Part shown: positions 45,101 through 58,988 of the stretch, piece by piece
Layout of the letters: every line of letters begins with the position of its first letter
How positions within the stretch are numbered: the stretch's first letter is position 1
Assembly (NCBI GenBank): GCA_963920765.1
Contig: OY987243.1
Location: 20,579,419 to 20,643,418, forward strand
Direction of reading: 5' to 3'
Length of the DNA stretch: 64,000 nt
Origin: Ulota crispa
Taxonomy: Eukaryota > Streptophyta > Bryopsida > Orthotrichales > Orthotrichaceae
Translations under genes and position numbers: made by a program
The notes under the pieces: model-generated
The model's input: only the letters and a program-made list of their open reading frames with translations
Told to the model about the DNA's origin: nothing
The model's database searches: none

Positions 45101-48100
45101 CGATACCTCTTGAAGTTCGGTGAATTTCTCTTGTATGACGAAGGCCTTAGCTTCAACATTCTTGAAGTCGACTCTATTAGTCTCCTTGTCTTGAGTGAGT
45201 CTTTCTTTGTCCTTAGTACCATCTTCGATTGCTTTTTTGAGCTTCTCAATTGTCTTACCACTTGTCGATATTTGGACCTGCCTCTTGTTGATTTCAGTAC
45301 TCGTACTGTTAATTTCCTGAACCACATTGTCAATCACGTCAGAAAATAGCCCTAGTCCAACTGAGGCACATCACTAAAATCAAAGGAAGAAGATACTAAT
45401 GTCGAATGGAAGTCCATTTCTAAAGGATGGCAGGACATTGTAGATGAAAAGTGGCTGCAATTGCAGTACCTTTTGCAATTTGTCGACCAGTGCCCTCTTC
45501 TGCTTAAGTTCCTCCCCACCCGCATTTTCCATTCTGTGCTGAAGGTCTTGGGCCTGTGGTAAATTGAACAAGAACATCAGTCCAAAGTTGTACGGGACAA
45601 ACGAGGCATAGGTTTTTTAGGTCACTAGAATCAGAGGCCAAGAAACGAACAGCTAGATAGACATTGCACCTTGGCTCGTAATTTACTTGACTTCTTATTT
45701 AGGTCAGCAAGGAGTGCTTCTCCTTGAGCTACCTCAGCGTCCAAAGACTGGATCTGATCAAGCTCCTCCTCATTTGGCACTGCACCAGTCTTCAAAGCCT
45801 CGAGTTGCTTGCTTACGTCACTCTGTTGGCCTTTCAGAGCTTCCAGCTGCTCAAGAGAAAAAGTATATTAATGAGGGTGAATACGGTATAGTTAATAGAG
45901 GTGAAGCAGATTGATTTCATGCTACCTTGAGTCCTCTCAGAAAAGACGGAATGAAACTCTCATCGCGAATCATAAAACTATGCGTAATCTTAGCGACCAT
46001 ACGTACCTCCATTTTAATCTTGGCAATATCCAGCTCTAGCTGAGAGACCGACTTAAGAGCCAACTGATACTGATTTGCAGCCACAGAAACTCGTTGACGG
46101 GTTGTCGCTAGCTCCGTCCTGACATTCTCAAGTTCTTTCTCTGCACTTCCCATACTTTCCCGAGATACAGAAGAATCCTTAATAGCAGTACCCATACGAC
46201 CACCCCTAGGCTTGCCACCGCCTCCACTCATGGTTCCGGATCTTTCAAAAACTGCCCCATCAAGAGAAACCACTCTCCGGAACTCTACAGCAGGACCATA
46301 CGCTATTCTTGTAGCCTGCAGTCACAAACAGAACGTAAAAAGTCCTTACAGTGAGTATGTGTTACAAAAACCAGTGTACATTTTGCCCTCATGTTACATA
46401 GACAAGCATCAGCATGATAAAGTACAGTGTGCAGTGTAGACAAAGAGAGGTTGCATTTCAGAGAGTAATGTTATGATTAGATGAAGTGGAAGTAAAAAGC
46501 TTCTTTAACAAAGATTGGGATTAAACGCCAAAGACCATTCATTTTTCTCTGTATTGGGGTCAACCGGGACATACCTGATCGAGATTTTTGGCAACCACGG
46601 TATTGCCAAGCTGCGAGTAGAAGGCAAGTCGTAGGCGCTCATCACGGACGGTGACTAGATCAAACAAGCGCGGAACAGTCTCTGGAGTCTGAACTTGCTG
46701 ATTCATCCTTTGAGCATGCCCGCTTTGTTTGTCCTGTTAATCATATAAATATGGGTTGGTACAAGGCTTTCACAATTAAGAACTAGTGTATCATTCAAAT
46801 CTGCAAGGACGACTTGCCAACGTGAGTGATGCCAAAGATGTGCTATACAGACTCAACATCTCGTTTCAAGCAGCAGAGAAGGATGAGTATCAAAACTAAG
46901 CCAGGAAGTACATGAGTGAATTACTGCTCCACTTACGAGAATAAGGAAGGTGGCAACACCCAACTGTTTAGTCCTCAGTAGCTCCACACAAGCTTGAGCT
47001 GCAATAGTAGTTTCCACGACTATAAAATCCAGGCCTCCACAGGCGGTGGAAATTGCTACATCGTACTTTGCTGCACACACATCAAGCATATTACACAAAT
47101 GTCGAGCACTACCAGCGTCATGGTTACTTGTTGCAAAACCTAAGGGTTGAGTAACTCACCATCAATTGCACCTAAATCTCCAAGCCGGCCGTAAATTCCT
47201 TCTATTTGGCCTGACTCTTTGGCTTGAAGAATGGCCTTCACGACCGAACCCTGGTTCTTCTCGGTGTCAAGCAATGCACGCATCTCCCCCACCCTTTGTT
47301 GAAGTGTTTGCTCTTGAGCTTGTAATGACTCTTCAGCCTTGCTGCCTTCCTGTCAGATCATAAGCACTCTCATTAAAGATAGAGCAGATTTCATATTAAC
47401 TCTTGATGACAAAGCAGACAGTACAACTCTCTTGCAGAATCTTCATGCCTAAATGTGTCTAATGGTTCGGATAATATAAAGTACACAGCTGTCGCCCACT
47501 CAAACTTCCAGCAGAATAAGAACAAGCTATTCTACAGAGCCACTGACATAGTTTCTCAATTCTTTACCTGCTCTTCCTCTTTGGCGGATTTCAGGCTTGT
47601 TTGAGATTGTGCAAGCTCTGTTGTAAGACGGACTAGATCTGCCTCTTTCTCATTGATTTTTTGTTTGGTTTCCTGAATTTTCTCCAGAGCTGCATCATAT
47701 GCTTTCTTGCCGGCATCATGCTGAAAACAATAGACATGATTCAGCGTCATGAAGTATTCAACAATGATTTGTGCTCTCTAGAATGGAGAAAAGCTGATGA
47801 TAATGTGAAAAGCCAAAACAGCACATTGCTGAGGAATAAATAGCATCAAAAATCGGCGACACAAATTCCATAGACACCAGCATTGAATGCTGGAATATTA
47901 CCTTTGAAGTGTTTAAATTGACCAACTTTGACCAGCGTCTTCATGCGATGGGCACCAAAGGAATAACCAAATGGCAACGTCCACTTTGCGCAAACAAATT
48001 TGCAAATGCACTAGGAAATTGACGTAACATTTTCACTTACTTTGTCTTTCAGAAGTTTGCTAGCCGCGCTGGTGACACCAATCTTGCCCTCACACTCAAT

Positions 48101-51100
48101 AATGTGTTTCTCCCAAGGTTCGAGTTCCTCCCGGGCAGTACTAAGAAGCTTACGATATTTTTCGATCTCGCCTGTCAATGTATCGAACACTTTGTCACAA
48201 ACTGCGATAGGTCTGGCAGGCATTGACCTCTAGTACAAAGTGTACTCTGAGACTTTCACGATATAGTACAGCAGCATGCTAAAAAGGATGAATGCATCCA
48301 ACATTCAGATTCACACCTTTGCAGCCTTCTTGCATTGCTTCAAGAGCTTTCTCGTCTTCTCCAAGCTGTTCAGTGAGCCGGACAACTGCAGCCTCCATCT
48401 TGGGTATCATCTCAGTGGAATCAATTGTCTCTTTCTCCACTTCCTCAACCTTGGCAGTATCCTGTAGCACATTCGAGGATTGATTATTTAAAGTCTTTAA
48501 ATTGATTGTATCGTCAAACTTATCCAGGTTTCTTTGTAAAGCACCTGGAAAATAAAACCAAGGTTCCAGGAGAAGGCCAAGTAATTGAGGTTTTAAAAAG
48601 ACACTTTCACGTAATTTGAGAACCGTAGAACACCCGAGCGCTTTCACTTTCAGTAGGCAGCTGGACGTCATACCAAGGACCTCTAAGCTACGAACACGAG
48701 ATGAAGTTCCTCAACAGAGTCTTATCAAAATAAAGCCTTGACAGCGCTAACAGCAAGGAGACGGTCATCAAGAAATCACCCTTGCGATTTTCTCTTCCAA
48801 CTTCTTAAGCTTCTGTTTGAGATGCTTGAGATCCTCTTGATACTTCAGATCTTGACGCTCAAAGGCTTTGAACTGCTCTGAACAGCTTTTAAGCTCTCCC
48901 TCAATCCCCTGTAGTTAAGCATATCATAATATTGTCAGATGGTTTGTTTACCTTAACCCACAGATACAAGAAAAGCAAGAAATCAGTCAACTCAGCACGG
49001 GTAGATCCTGGTGATTAGTACAGAATAATTGATCTGCGAACCTCATGGTGCTTAGTCTGTTTCTTCAACTTCTTGTCGATTTCCTTGATCTCAGCTGAAT
49101 GCGTGGCATATTTTTCACTGCTCAGCAGAATAAAACAACCAGATTGCAGAAATTAGATCCCAGGTAAATTACAAATAAGAGGTACATCTGCTACATATCC
49201 TGACTTAGGCCAGGGCACTCTTATAAAAGGAAAAAATATATTATAATGTTATTGAGACATATCTAACTAAAAGACCTCTGAACCTTGTGATATAGATAAT
49301 CAGTCCTGTACATATCCACATGTCTGTGATCTGCATTTGATATTTGTTCTACATCTAGATTGGATCAGGCTAACGTCCTTACAATACCATTTAATGTTTA
49401 TTCTTCGATCAAGGATCCAATAAGTCATTGGTTCCCAAAACAGAAAATTACAGAACACCCAAAAATACTCATATGAGTCATATCGCTACACGCTTTGATT
49501 AGATCGTCATGGGGGTAGGTAGGGAAACGACCACTTAAAGATTAAAAAACATTAATTGTACCGTTCGAGTTTCAAAACATCCTCCAGTTCAGTCACTTTC
49601 TTTTTCCGTTCCTCAGCCTCTGCAGAGGCTTCTTTGAGTGTGAGCTCCGTCGTACGTCTCTTCCACTTTAGAACTTCTGCCTCTTTCAACATGAATTGTT
49701 CTGCTTCGTTTTTTGCACCCTATCAGCAAGCAACTGCTAGCATGAGCTTGAAACTATGGCACTGCTGCAGGAGAGAACCTAAAATAATACCACCTACATA
49801 CAAGTTGACGAAGCGATTCTAAGAGTAAAGACCCGCGATGATTATAAAGATAGGTACTTGCAACGTAAAGGTCTCTAAAAGCACTCGCACAATCCTAAGA
49901 AATTAAAAAGGAAGTCTGATAGATGGAAATCAAACCTCAAGTCCGGTTTTTTCTTTTTCTGCCACCTTCACTCGTTGCACCATGCTATCCTTCTTCTCGT
50001 TCAGTTCTTCTAGCCTACAAAACAACACACGCCAAACATATTCAAGACAAGAAGCAATAAATTAACTCTTCGACAGCCGTAGAAATTGCGAGTGAAAGCA
50101 TTGAAGAATTCAGACACAAAAACACGCCCTTAGACATCAGCAGCTTCATATCACTGCTTCGGTCCTTAAAGAAAATAGTCCAAGACACAGAAAACGATTA
50201 TAAGTAAGCGTGGAAGAGGGTAGATCGGACGTCAAGGAAGAGACTATTAAATATAGTTGTCTTACTGTTTGCTAGCTGCATCAATTCGCTCCACATATTG
50301 GTTGGAACCAATGATGTCTTCAAGATACTCAAGGAAACCCTCGTCATGTGGAGATTGGGCCTTGGGTTTCATCAAAGAGATTTGTTCCACTTCGCCCTGC
50401 AATGATATGATAACAGAATAAACCTTCGTTTAACCAACCTTCAAATGATGACGATATTGACCTCTAAGAGAAAACGCTACCCCAAGAGGCTATTGTGGCA
50501 TTGACCTGCACAAACTTAAAGACTGATAATGAAACCAGAAAAGTGGATCAACTCTGAGCTAAGTTTGTTTATACAATCATTTGACCAAAAGGACAACAAT
50601 AGAGATTTAAAAACTAATCGGAAAGAGATGTCATGGTCAGACAAAGTTTTGATCAAAAGGTTTCCTCCTATACATTCACACCTAACCTGAACACCCAGAA
50701 TATTGCCTGGATTGCCAACGGATATCTGCGAGGAAGAGGATCCTCCAAAAAAGAAATCCGTGAGTGCCTCACTGACCGGATTGAAGAAAAAGAACAAATT
50801 ATGCGAAATAAATACACAAGTATTTTGACGAATAAAGCAGAGACTAACCTGTAGGATAAGGAAACGATTATGCTCAAGATCAACTCCTTTGCCCATCAAT
50901 AACTTGGTGACCTCTGTGAAGGTGCTCGTCCGATTATCAAGGTAGTACTTTGATGAGTTGTCACGAAACGCGACTCGCGTAAGCACAAAATCTGACCCCG
51001 GTACGACTTCATAGTTATCATTATCCTGTACAGGACAAACCCGAGGGCTCACTGATAGATTGTAAGGTATAATACAGTTTTAAAATTTTAAGAATTAAAC

Positions 51101-52131
51101 ATATCATGTGAGCATATCAGTCAAGGAAAGACGTGCTCGTTGTGAAAACCAAAGCCTGAGAGTAGCATCATTTACCAGATCAATGATCTCTTGGAAGTGG
51201 ACTGACACAGAGGCCTTCTCGAGATTTTGATGGTTGGTAGAATTATGAATAAGCTCCGACACCTTATTCAGTCTCATCTGGAAGATGACATCCAACATCC
51301 CATGAGCTTCCTCAGAACCACTGCCATTATTCAAAAATGCCTAGCCCAATGCCTCGCACAAAATTCTAGCAAGAGGAGGATGTGTTGATGAGATACGAAA
51401 AACTAACGAGTCCTTTCTGAGAAAATAAATGTTGCGAAAGAACTTCGAAAGAGATCTCAGATGAAACTTATGGCAAATCCACTTCAGCTGTCTATGATGT
51501 TAAAAAATGCAGAGATTAAGTGAAGAAATGAATTCGGTGAAACAGACCGAGAAGAAAGATTAAAAGGTGATCAGACTAACGTCAAGAACCATTACCTGTT
51601 TTGCTCGTTTGCCGAAGACAAACAACATTGCGTCAATTACGTTGCTCTTCCCGCTACCATTAGGTCCAACAACAGCTGAGAAACACTGCGAAATCAAGTC
51701 GGCATGAATCATCAGGAATCGAGACACAAAGCGTTTCCTGAAATGCGGTTCATAATAATGACAGCACTTACCATATTTACGAAGAACGGTCTATTTATGT
51801 CAGATTTGATTATTCAGACTGCATTTTTGCTAACAAGTTTACACTATTATCTGTTCTTTCACAATATCCTGCAGTCTTGAACAATAACCACTCAGTTGCC
51901 ATTGAATAAAAGTTGGAAAAGATGTTCAAAATAACGGTTAGCTAAAATGCAAAAATGTTCTCGAACGCCGTTCTTCGTAAGTACGGCGCTTACCTTGTGA
52001 AAAGGCCCGATGTGCTTCTTCCCTGCGTACGACTTAAAATTCTCCAGCACCATCTTCTTAATGAACAACCGGGGTTTGCCTCGACCCCCGGACGGCCGAT
52101 CATCCACCGCCATTTCAACTTCGCGTCCCAT
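42145..52131 (-). CDS. SMC4: SMC4, condensin ATPase subunit (28 exons)
   Basis: SMC4 pairs with SMC2 as the ATPase core of condensin, which compacts chromosomes in mitosis and meiosis. Exons by splice sites, 5' to 3': 52131-51994, 51685-51596, 51277-51176, 51025-50849, 50396-50266, 50014-49936, 49719-49562, 49117-49042, 48908-48780, 48461-48317, 48201-48041, 47720-47568, 47349-47160, 47070-46937, 46733-46575, 46315-46007, 45846-45670, 45553-45470, 45316-45107, 44901-44812, 44645-44524, 44245-44096, 43943-43836, 43583-43524, 43220-43086, 42905-42818, 42582-42510, 42325-42145. Exon 2 has Walker [10 protein letters not shown]; exon 3 has [18 protein letters not shown], diagnostic for SMC4 over SMC2. 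Long coiled coils flank a hinge in exons 13-16 ([30 protein letters not shown]). The C-terminal head has LSGGEK (exon 25) and Walker [13 protein letters not shown] (exons 26-27). Introns are about 80-440 bp. No coding breaks seen. The last exon contains a strong donor (CCG|GTGAGT) after SFVVPTTG, so the true C-terminus may differ from the stop at 42145-42147. Confidence 0.96.
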
Positions 52132-52600
52132 GGCCAACACTTTTAGCCCCCTCCTGCTTCAACCAGGCAATGAAATCACTTCACAGAACCGCCTATCCTG
52201 ATAACATTCTGCCTCCTCAACTTTTAAATTTCTTCCCGCATAAAAACTCCTTCAATTTCTCTAATCACTAAGACAGATTTTTCCCTGCACACTTCCAGCC
52301 CTACGCAAGAAACCTAAGAAAGTAGCGATCGCTCTACTGGTCTGACAAAACACGTGATAACTTACAATGAACGGCGAATGTAAGAATGCTGTCGATGAAG
52401 TTCTGGTGGCTTCCATACAAAACCTAACTTAATTCCAAATCTACGCAGTTCCACTCACTTCACTAAAATCGATTCCTCGGACGTGCAAGTCGGAGTGGAA
52501 ATTTGAATTCAAGTGTATGAGAGCTGAAGAATCGGACGTGCGCGGGAAGTCCGTCCGTTCAGTGCGCCCAAATTTCATTCAAACCATGAACGGTGGCTGG
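52132..52600 (-). promoter_or_regulatory. Upstream region of SMC4 with E2F-like motifs
   Basis: Two TTCCCGC cores resembling E2F sites lie upstream of the SMC4 start: on the plus strand at 52233-52239, about 100 bp away, and on the minus strand at about 52540-52548 (GCGCGGGAA), about 410 bp away. The repeated phrase CGGACGTGC occurs at about 52477 and 52534. AACGG cores, as used by mitotic MYB3R factors, occur at 52370 and 52589. Such elements fit a cell-cycle gene, but short cores occur by chance. Confidence 0.35.
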
Positions 52601-53722
52601 ATGAATGGTGAGGATCGATGAATTTTAACTGGATGAATATTAACGCTTCCGATTCCTGTTCCCAGTTGCACACAAGTAAGTTACTTGGTGCACGCACATG
52701 CAACCAGAAACTCAGTTTTTGGTACACAATGCAATTTTTATGGAGCATTTTTTGGGAGCGTGGGCCCGTACGTGCAAGAGGTCAGACTCACGGACGGGTC
52801 CTCTCCTACACTCAAATCCAACTAAGGCAAAGGGGGCAATAGAAAGTGGCCACGACAATCCTGTTAGTTCCGCATTGCCTACACCCACATGTGCATGGGT
52901 CAATTGAATGGCAATGACTTGGGAAGATCACTAGCCTATGTTTTAGGAACCACGTGAGTTAAAAGATAGGGTCTAGTTAATTCAAAGGACAAAAAAATTA
53001 TATAATATGTAGAACTACTATAGGGTTCATGAAATACTATATATTTTAGTATATATAAATTAGGGTATGTCAAAACATTAGGTAGTAGGATTTTTATTAA
53101 TTAATTAGCCTTGGCAAATAGGGGTTGTAAAAAAAATTAGTATTGTATGTTGCTCTCCATGTTAAATTGTTTTAAATAAATGCCATAGAATTGAGAAACA
53201 CTAAAAACTTGTTAATAAAAATTTCCACTTAGACAATAGCCTTTTAATTCATATGTTTGTTATTGGTTGCATGATGAATACCGTGTGTGTATATGTAATA
53301 GGAAGAAAGATGTTTTTTTGATGAATAATGGAGATATGATAAAATTGGACAAACAAAATTTATGCATAAAATAGCCCCTTTTAAAAACCAAATAAGTTCA
53401 TTTATAAAAAAACATAGGGTACCAAAAATATGACATGCATAGCTTTTTTTTATAAAAATATGGTTATTTTAAATACCATACTTTAGATAAATAGGCCTAC
53501 ATCAAATATCCTCTTAACTCATGTGTATACCATAAACTTACAAGGAGTTATCTCTCCAAGGGCAGCGACTAGGACAATTTTTTTGTTGCTAGATTACAGG
53601 TGTCAACGGCACATTCAATAATAAATGGAGGGATTATTCTAAACTGGTGTAAATTTGTTAGTTTTTTTTGTCATTTTGGCAATAGTTTTTTAGAAAAAAA
53701 TGCCTTGGCAAAGACCTAGAAG
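52601..53722. other. Intergenic, no gene seen
   Basis: GC content falls sharply after about 52920. Short ORFs at 52618-52907 overlap on both strands without motifs. Confidence 0.5.
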
Positions 53723-54100
53723 TAAGGTAGAAATACCATAAACCATTACTAACCTCTACTTGGAGAAGTAGACTATTTTAAAACTAACAATAGCCGGATC
53801 TGAAAAAAGATTCTAACATATTCTAGGAAGATGCTATTTCCTTGCATTTAATTGGTTCAAACTTATTTCAAAACAAGATTCTAAAGGTAGCCATTTAAGA
53901 TGCACCTATGAAACTATAATTAATCCAAACCCTAAATCCACATTTATATTGCATAAAATATTCATTCTTGAGTTTTTTTTTTTTTTTTTTTTTTCAGTCT
54001 TCCTTATCCTTGTTTCTCCACAGATTGAGATTAATTTCTCAAGCAATTTCCCATACCTTCAGAGTGGATTATTTTAACCATTTATGGTATTTCTACCTTA
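53723..54100. mobile_element. ~378-bp MITE with 20-bp inverted ends
   Basis: The ends are TAAGGTAGAAATACCATAAA and its exact complement. The outermost TA could be the target duplication (53723-53724 and 54099-54100), which would again fit a mariner-type MITE. The interior has a run of about 22 T at 53972-53993 and no real coding potential; the ORF at 53968-54210 is an artefact. A truncated relative lies inverted at 3986-4250. Confidence 0.8.
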
Positions 54101-56777
54101 ATCCGGAGGTAAATTTTTTTTGTAAACATTGGGCCCGACTTTATCATTTCCCAAGTCTTCTCTTTCCCTTTATTTGTACCTACCATGGAAAAGCTCCATT
54201 TTTTTGGTAAAAATAATAATAAATATCTGTTCTTATAATAGAATTGTTAGTTTTACCGAACTTGCTTATGGCATGTTAATTGAGGGTTTTCAAATCTAAA
54301 CAAATTTTCAAATTTTCAAATTTTCACTTATTGTAGTATAAATTAAAAATTCCAATGTTTTATCGAGTAAAAATTCCGAAATTCTTACCTTGGGATCCAC
54401 TTGAAGAAAGGGAGGATTTGGAAAAGATGAAGGCGAACCCTAGAAACTCACCTCCAAGTTGCTTTTAGTGAGCAACTTCTTAAACTATTGAATGTATTGT
54501 ATTTTAGGGGCAATTCACACAAATTTCTTTTCCTATCTATGCAAGTCTCACATCCCATTTGTGCAAGTCCCAAGTTCTAGGTGTGCAAGTCTCACTTCAA
54601 CATGAGATCCTAGCTATATTGGATTACTAAGGATCAAAAGAAAATCTAAAGAAAGTCATGAAAACTTTGTCTTAAAAATTTGATGAAACTTGGGCTAAAA
54701 GTTGGGTTGAGCAAATAAACCATCTAACTCTTACTCAAGTCACACCTTTTTTTATGCCGAAGTTCAAAAAGATATTACCATGTAGAAATTTGTCATGGAC
54801 TAGGATGTAGAACTTGAGACTTAGTGTGAATTGTCAAGTTCCAATTTTTAACATTCAACTAATCAATTTTTTAAAGTTTAGTGGGATTCAGAACATTATG
54901 TGTGAACATTGCTGCTTAGAAATGTTGGTGATTATAAGAAGCTATGAATTTATAATAAAGAGTTGCCACTTCATATGATACACTAAGTCTAGGATATCAC
55001 AATCTTTCCACATCCATAGGACATAGTAAAACTTCTTATCACTTTAATTATGTTTAAAAAGACAGCTGCATCTTACTCATTTTATCCAAATTTTGGAAGC
55101 TTTCATGCAAATTACCAGAACTACTTCTTTGGTGTGGCAAGATGTTGCTGAATATGTTACAATATTTGTACAAATTTCTTTACATAGCCTCAAAATTTGT
55201 CATGTTCCGTAGGTATAAAATTGGACAACTTCTGCATATCAAGTGGAAAAAACAGATGGGAGCATTATTAGAAGCCCATTCTTCTCCATGCAATAATGTT
55301 GTTAATGAGAGTTGAATGTAAATCTATAATACATTGAAAGAGGATCTTTGTATTTATTTTTGTGAACTCAAAGATGGTCACTGTCATTTGATTTTTTATA
55401 TTAAAAAATAAACCGTCATTGCTTTATCAAAATGATATTTTAGAATGAACAATGGTGTAACAAACATACATATGTGAAATATTAATTGTACATAGATGCC
55501 ATTATTTTGTTTACTTATTCAAAGTTGGGACAATGTGGTTTTAGACTAAATACTTTATTTGCTTTTCTAGATTTTAATTTACTACAAAAAAAAGATTGTA
55601 CCAGTTTTTTTAGTCTATCCGGTCAATTGACTAATTTTTTAAAGTTCTTATCTAAGTATCTATTGAACCTTTTGACATGTTTGTTAACCTCTAAAGGAAC
55701 TAATCCATTTTGAAATGGTCAAACTTCATGTCTAAGCTAAATTTTGCTTTTTAAAATGTGTTCAAACAACAATTTTATATTTTTATTACTTGAAACTATG
55801 AATGATATATCATCATTGCAAAAATATTCAATTTGTTATATGAAAAAATGTAATTATTATCTTTATGTTTTCAAAAAATAAACATCAATTAGTTAAAATA
55901 GCAAAACAAATCCAAATTACATGATTTCTTTTCAAGAGGTACAAGTAGCATTAAAGATTAGTATGAAAAAAATTCAATTGGTTATTTTGTTTTTTACACC
56001 CAAAACATTCACAACAAAGAATTTAAAGTCAAATTTGACTATCAAACCAAGTTTATCCTTTTATTTAATTAATTTATCAAATTTTAATATTTCTTGTTGG
56101 AAGAGACACTCGTTTTCTATTTATGTTTTTTTTTAATAAATTTGATGGATAATTCAAAATATTGTGATTTCTTAAAGCAAAATGTGGAAATAAAATAATA
56201 TCAATTATAATATATGTTGAAAAATAGGTACTTTCTACCTCAAGTGAATGATGGAATGAGAAACATAGTTTTGTAGTTTAAATTTAAAATGCATTTAAAG
56301 AGTATAAATATGAATGAAAACATACTATATTGTGTTATTTAGATTTTAACACTTGGAGCTTTCAATGGCAATGACTTTTTCAATTTTTGACATTTTTCAA
56401 AAGAATTAAATGGAATAGAAAGAAAACTTGTCAAGCTTCATTTTCTTACTTTGAAGCATGTACCAATAATTGATATTTTGAAAGTTACAATCAAGGTTGA
56501 CCAAGGCGCATCCACTTTTTGGATGCATGGACCTTAAAGGGTTAAATACAACAACGCTTGTCATTGTGCAAAATCTCATCATGGTTTGATTAGACTGTAG
56601 CATTGCAATATCCTTGCATTCAATTTTGTTTTTACTCTCACTATATGTACAAGTATGCACAAGAGCAACTTCATAGTCATTATCTTGTGAAGTAACATCA
56701 ATTTTAAATTTTTCCGCTACAATAAGATAAAATTAGACACATTAATATTGAAGAACTAGATGCTTTGAAGTACAGTC
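54101..56777. other. AT-rich DNA, no gene seen
   Basis: Very AT-rich. Short ORFs at 55486-55713, 55921-56136 and 56406-56660 lack motifs and show composition-driven residues (Phe, Leu, Lys, Asn). Confidence 0.5.
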
Positions 56778-57633
56778 GGGTACAAGGTGTTTACCAATTG
56801 TCAATTTCAGCTATTCAATTTTTTTGGTGAAACATGGTGTACATTTGGTATATTTTTGTCAAAAAAATTATCATTGCATCCTTATGCAATACCAAGTAAG
56901 TGTATCAAATTTAAGCTCCAAAAGATCAAAACTCCATTTTTGGTGAATGGTTTTAAGAAATTTATGATTTTACATGATAATTTATTGAAAAGCAACAGTG
57001 ATGAATTTTTGAGATTTGATTTCATGGATATGTAGGAAATAGCCATACGTACATCTTCCATGCTAAAAAATCCCCCTTAGGTAACAAAACTTTGAGCTAC
57101 AAAAGATTCAATGAAACTTCTGATAGGCTTGAATTTTGTAAAATATATATTTTTCTATGAAAACCAAATTTTGTTGTTTGACTCAAATATTGTTACTAAG
57201 TTTGTATCTCTAAACATGATATTTTGTTTACTTGAGGAAAAGCTAGTTATAAAACAAAAATATATATTTTACAAAATTCGGGCCTATCACAAGTTTCATT
57301 GAATCTTTTGTATCTCAAAGTTTTGTTACTTAAGGAGACTTCTTTAGCATGAAAGATGTGAGTATGGATGTTTCATACATATCCATGGAATCAAATCTCA
57401 AAAATTCATCACCAATATTTTTCAATAAATTATCATGTAAAACCATAAATTTCTTACAAAACCATTCATCAAAAATGGAGTTTTGGTCTTTAGGAGCTTA
57501 AATTTGATACACTTGCTTGGTATTGCATAAGGATGCAATGATAATTTTTTTGATAAAAACATACCAAATGTGCACCATGTTTCACCAAAAAACTCAATGA
57601 CTGAAATTGGCAATTGGCAAGCACCTTGTACCC
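56778..57633. repeat. Long inverted repeat, ~380-bp arms, ~92-bp spacer
   Basis: Left arm 56778-57155 and right arm 57248-57633 are inverted copies. Both outer edges read GGGTACAAGGTG. Matching blocks include GAAACATGGTG(T/C)ACATTTGGTAT, CATTGCATCCTTATGCAATACCAAG and AAATATATATTTTT. Arms differ at scattered positions, roughly 90 percent alike by eye. Each arm gives the same short ORF, containing FFGETWCTFG and SLHPYAIPSKCIKF, on opposite strands (56787-57035 plus and 57422-57613 minus). No clear target duplication is seen. A transcript would fold into a long hairpin. Confidence 0.92.
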
Positions 57634-58988
57634 AACTTTACAACTGTGTTTTGCATTGGTAATGCTAACTTGCATTAATTCAAGAAATAAGTAACTCTAC
57701 AAGGAGTACTAATAAAGTAATTTGCAATGATTTAGGTTAATCCAATATATTGTGCGTTATATTATTTTAAAATTGTCTGAATTAGTGTGACTCAACCATG
57801 GCCAAAATCTCAAGGAGATTTGGCAAGTATGCAATTCAATTAGGGAGTGTGTGAAGGATATTGCACTATGGATGCTCCACCATCAAGTTGCTACTTGAAA
57901 GGAGATGAAAGGTAGTGACCAACTGCATACTTGGAGAACAATGGCAAAAAACATATCACATTTTTGCATTAATTAGGCAAAATTCACCCAAACTAAAGTG
58001 AAAGAGTCTTGCACCATTCAAAAACTTGCAATTGGAAGACATGCAATAACTCTCTTATGAACCCACATGCACACATGTTAATTAAGAATTGAATTGAAAA
58101 ATACAAAAAAACAAAAACATCACCTTTGCAATGCATTGCAAACTCAAGATTTTGCACAAAAGTAATAGTTCCAATAGTTAGAACAATGACAACAAGGTTG
58201 ATCAAGCAATGGAAAGCACAATTGTGTGAGCATAAAACAATGAGCCATGAGCCAGGAGCCAAGATTTTTGTGAGTGGAAACCAATTCTAAGCTCAAAAAC
58301 TAATGAAAATTTAAAAATACAACAAGTTTTCCAAGGAATGAAAGTTTAAATACACAAAATTTAAAATACTTAATTATAAGATCCTATGTTCACATTTATA
58401 AGTGAAATTTGGTTTTCCTACAAAAAAAATCTAGGTTCACGCCTCACCGCTCACGGTTTAGCACTCTTCCATCATGCATAAGAATATTATGAACTTCTGT
58501 ATAAATGTACTCTACTTTCTTGTACAGTATAGTGTACATGGAATCATACATTATTTTTCAGAATATAGTATCAAACTACTTTAAATGAGCCAGGGGCGAG
58601 TAGGCAACCACACAGTCGTGGTCAGCGTTTATTTATTGGCGAAAATTCGCCAAACTCTTGCCTCTCAGATATCCTGGCGAATTTGTAACGATGAAATACC
58701 CGGTCATATGAGACCATGTTTGCCAAAGTCTGCATCATCCTGGGCATGAATCGCTGCCCATGCCTTGTCTACTCTATCCAAATTGCCGCTATTTGCGAGT
58801 AGTGAGCCGGTCGTTTCGCTGGATCCCCACCGTCAATGGAGGCAGTGCGCCACGTGGCTACATCTTGCGGCCGGAGGGTGCCTGTAGACTAGGCCAGCAG
58901 ATAGGGTTTAGTTGCTCATTAGTTCGAACTCGCTACCTTCTTTGTTTGCGCGGGAGCTCTGTGCTGTCCGCAGCGTGTGCAAATCGTT
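57634..58988. other. Intergenic, no gene seen
   Basis: AT-rich to about 58590, then GC content rises. An ORF at 57993-58262 (minus) is hydrophobic but has no recognisable family. The ORF at 58760-58990 has no motif. Confidence 0.45.

Noticed and set aside
56787-57035. 82-residue ORF containing FFGETWCTFG
   Set aside because: The same peptide appears on the other strand of the inverted repeat; explained by the repeat arms, with no known family.
57993-58262. Hydrophobic 89-residue ORF on the minus strand
   Set aside because: No homology recognised, no supporting context, and AT-rich composition easily gives hydrophobic frames.
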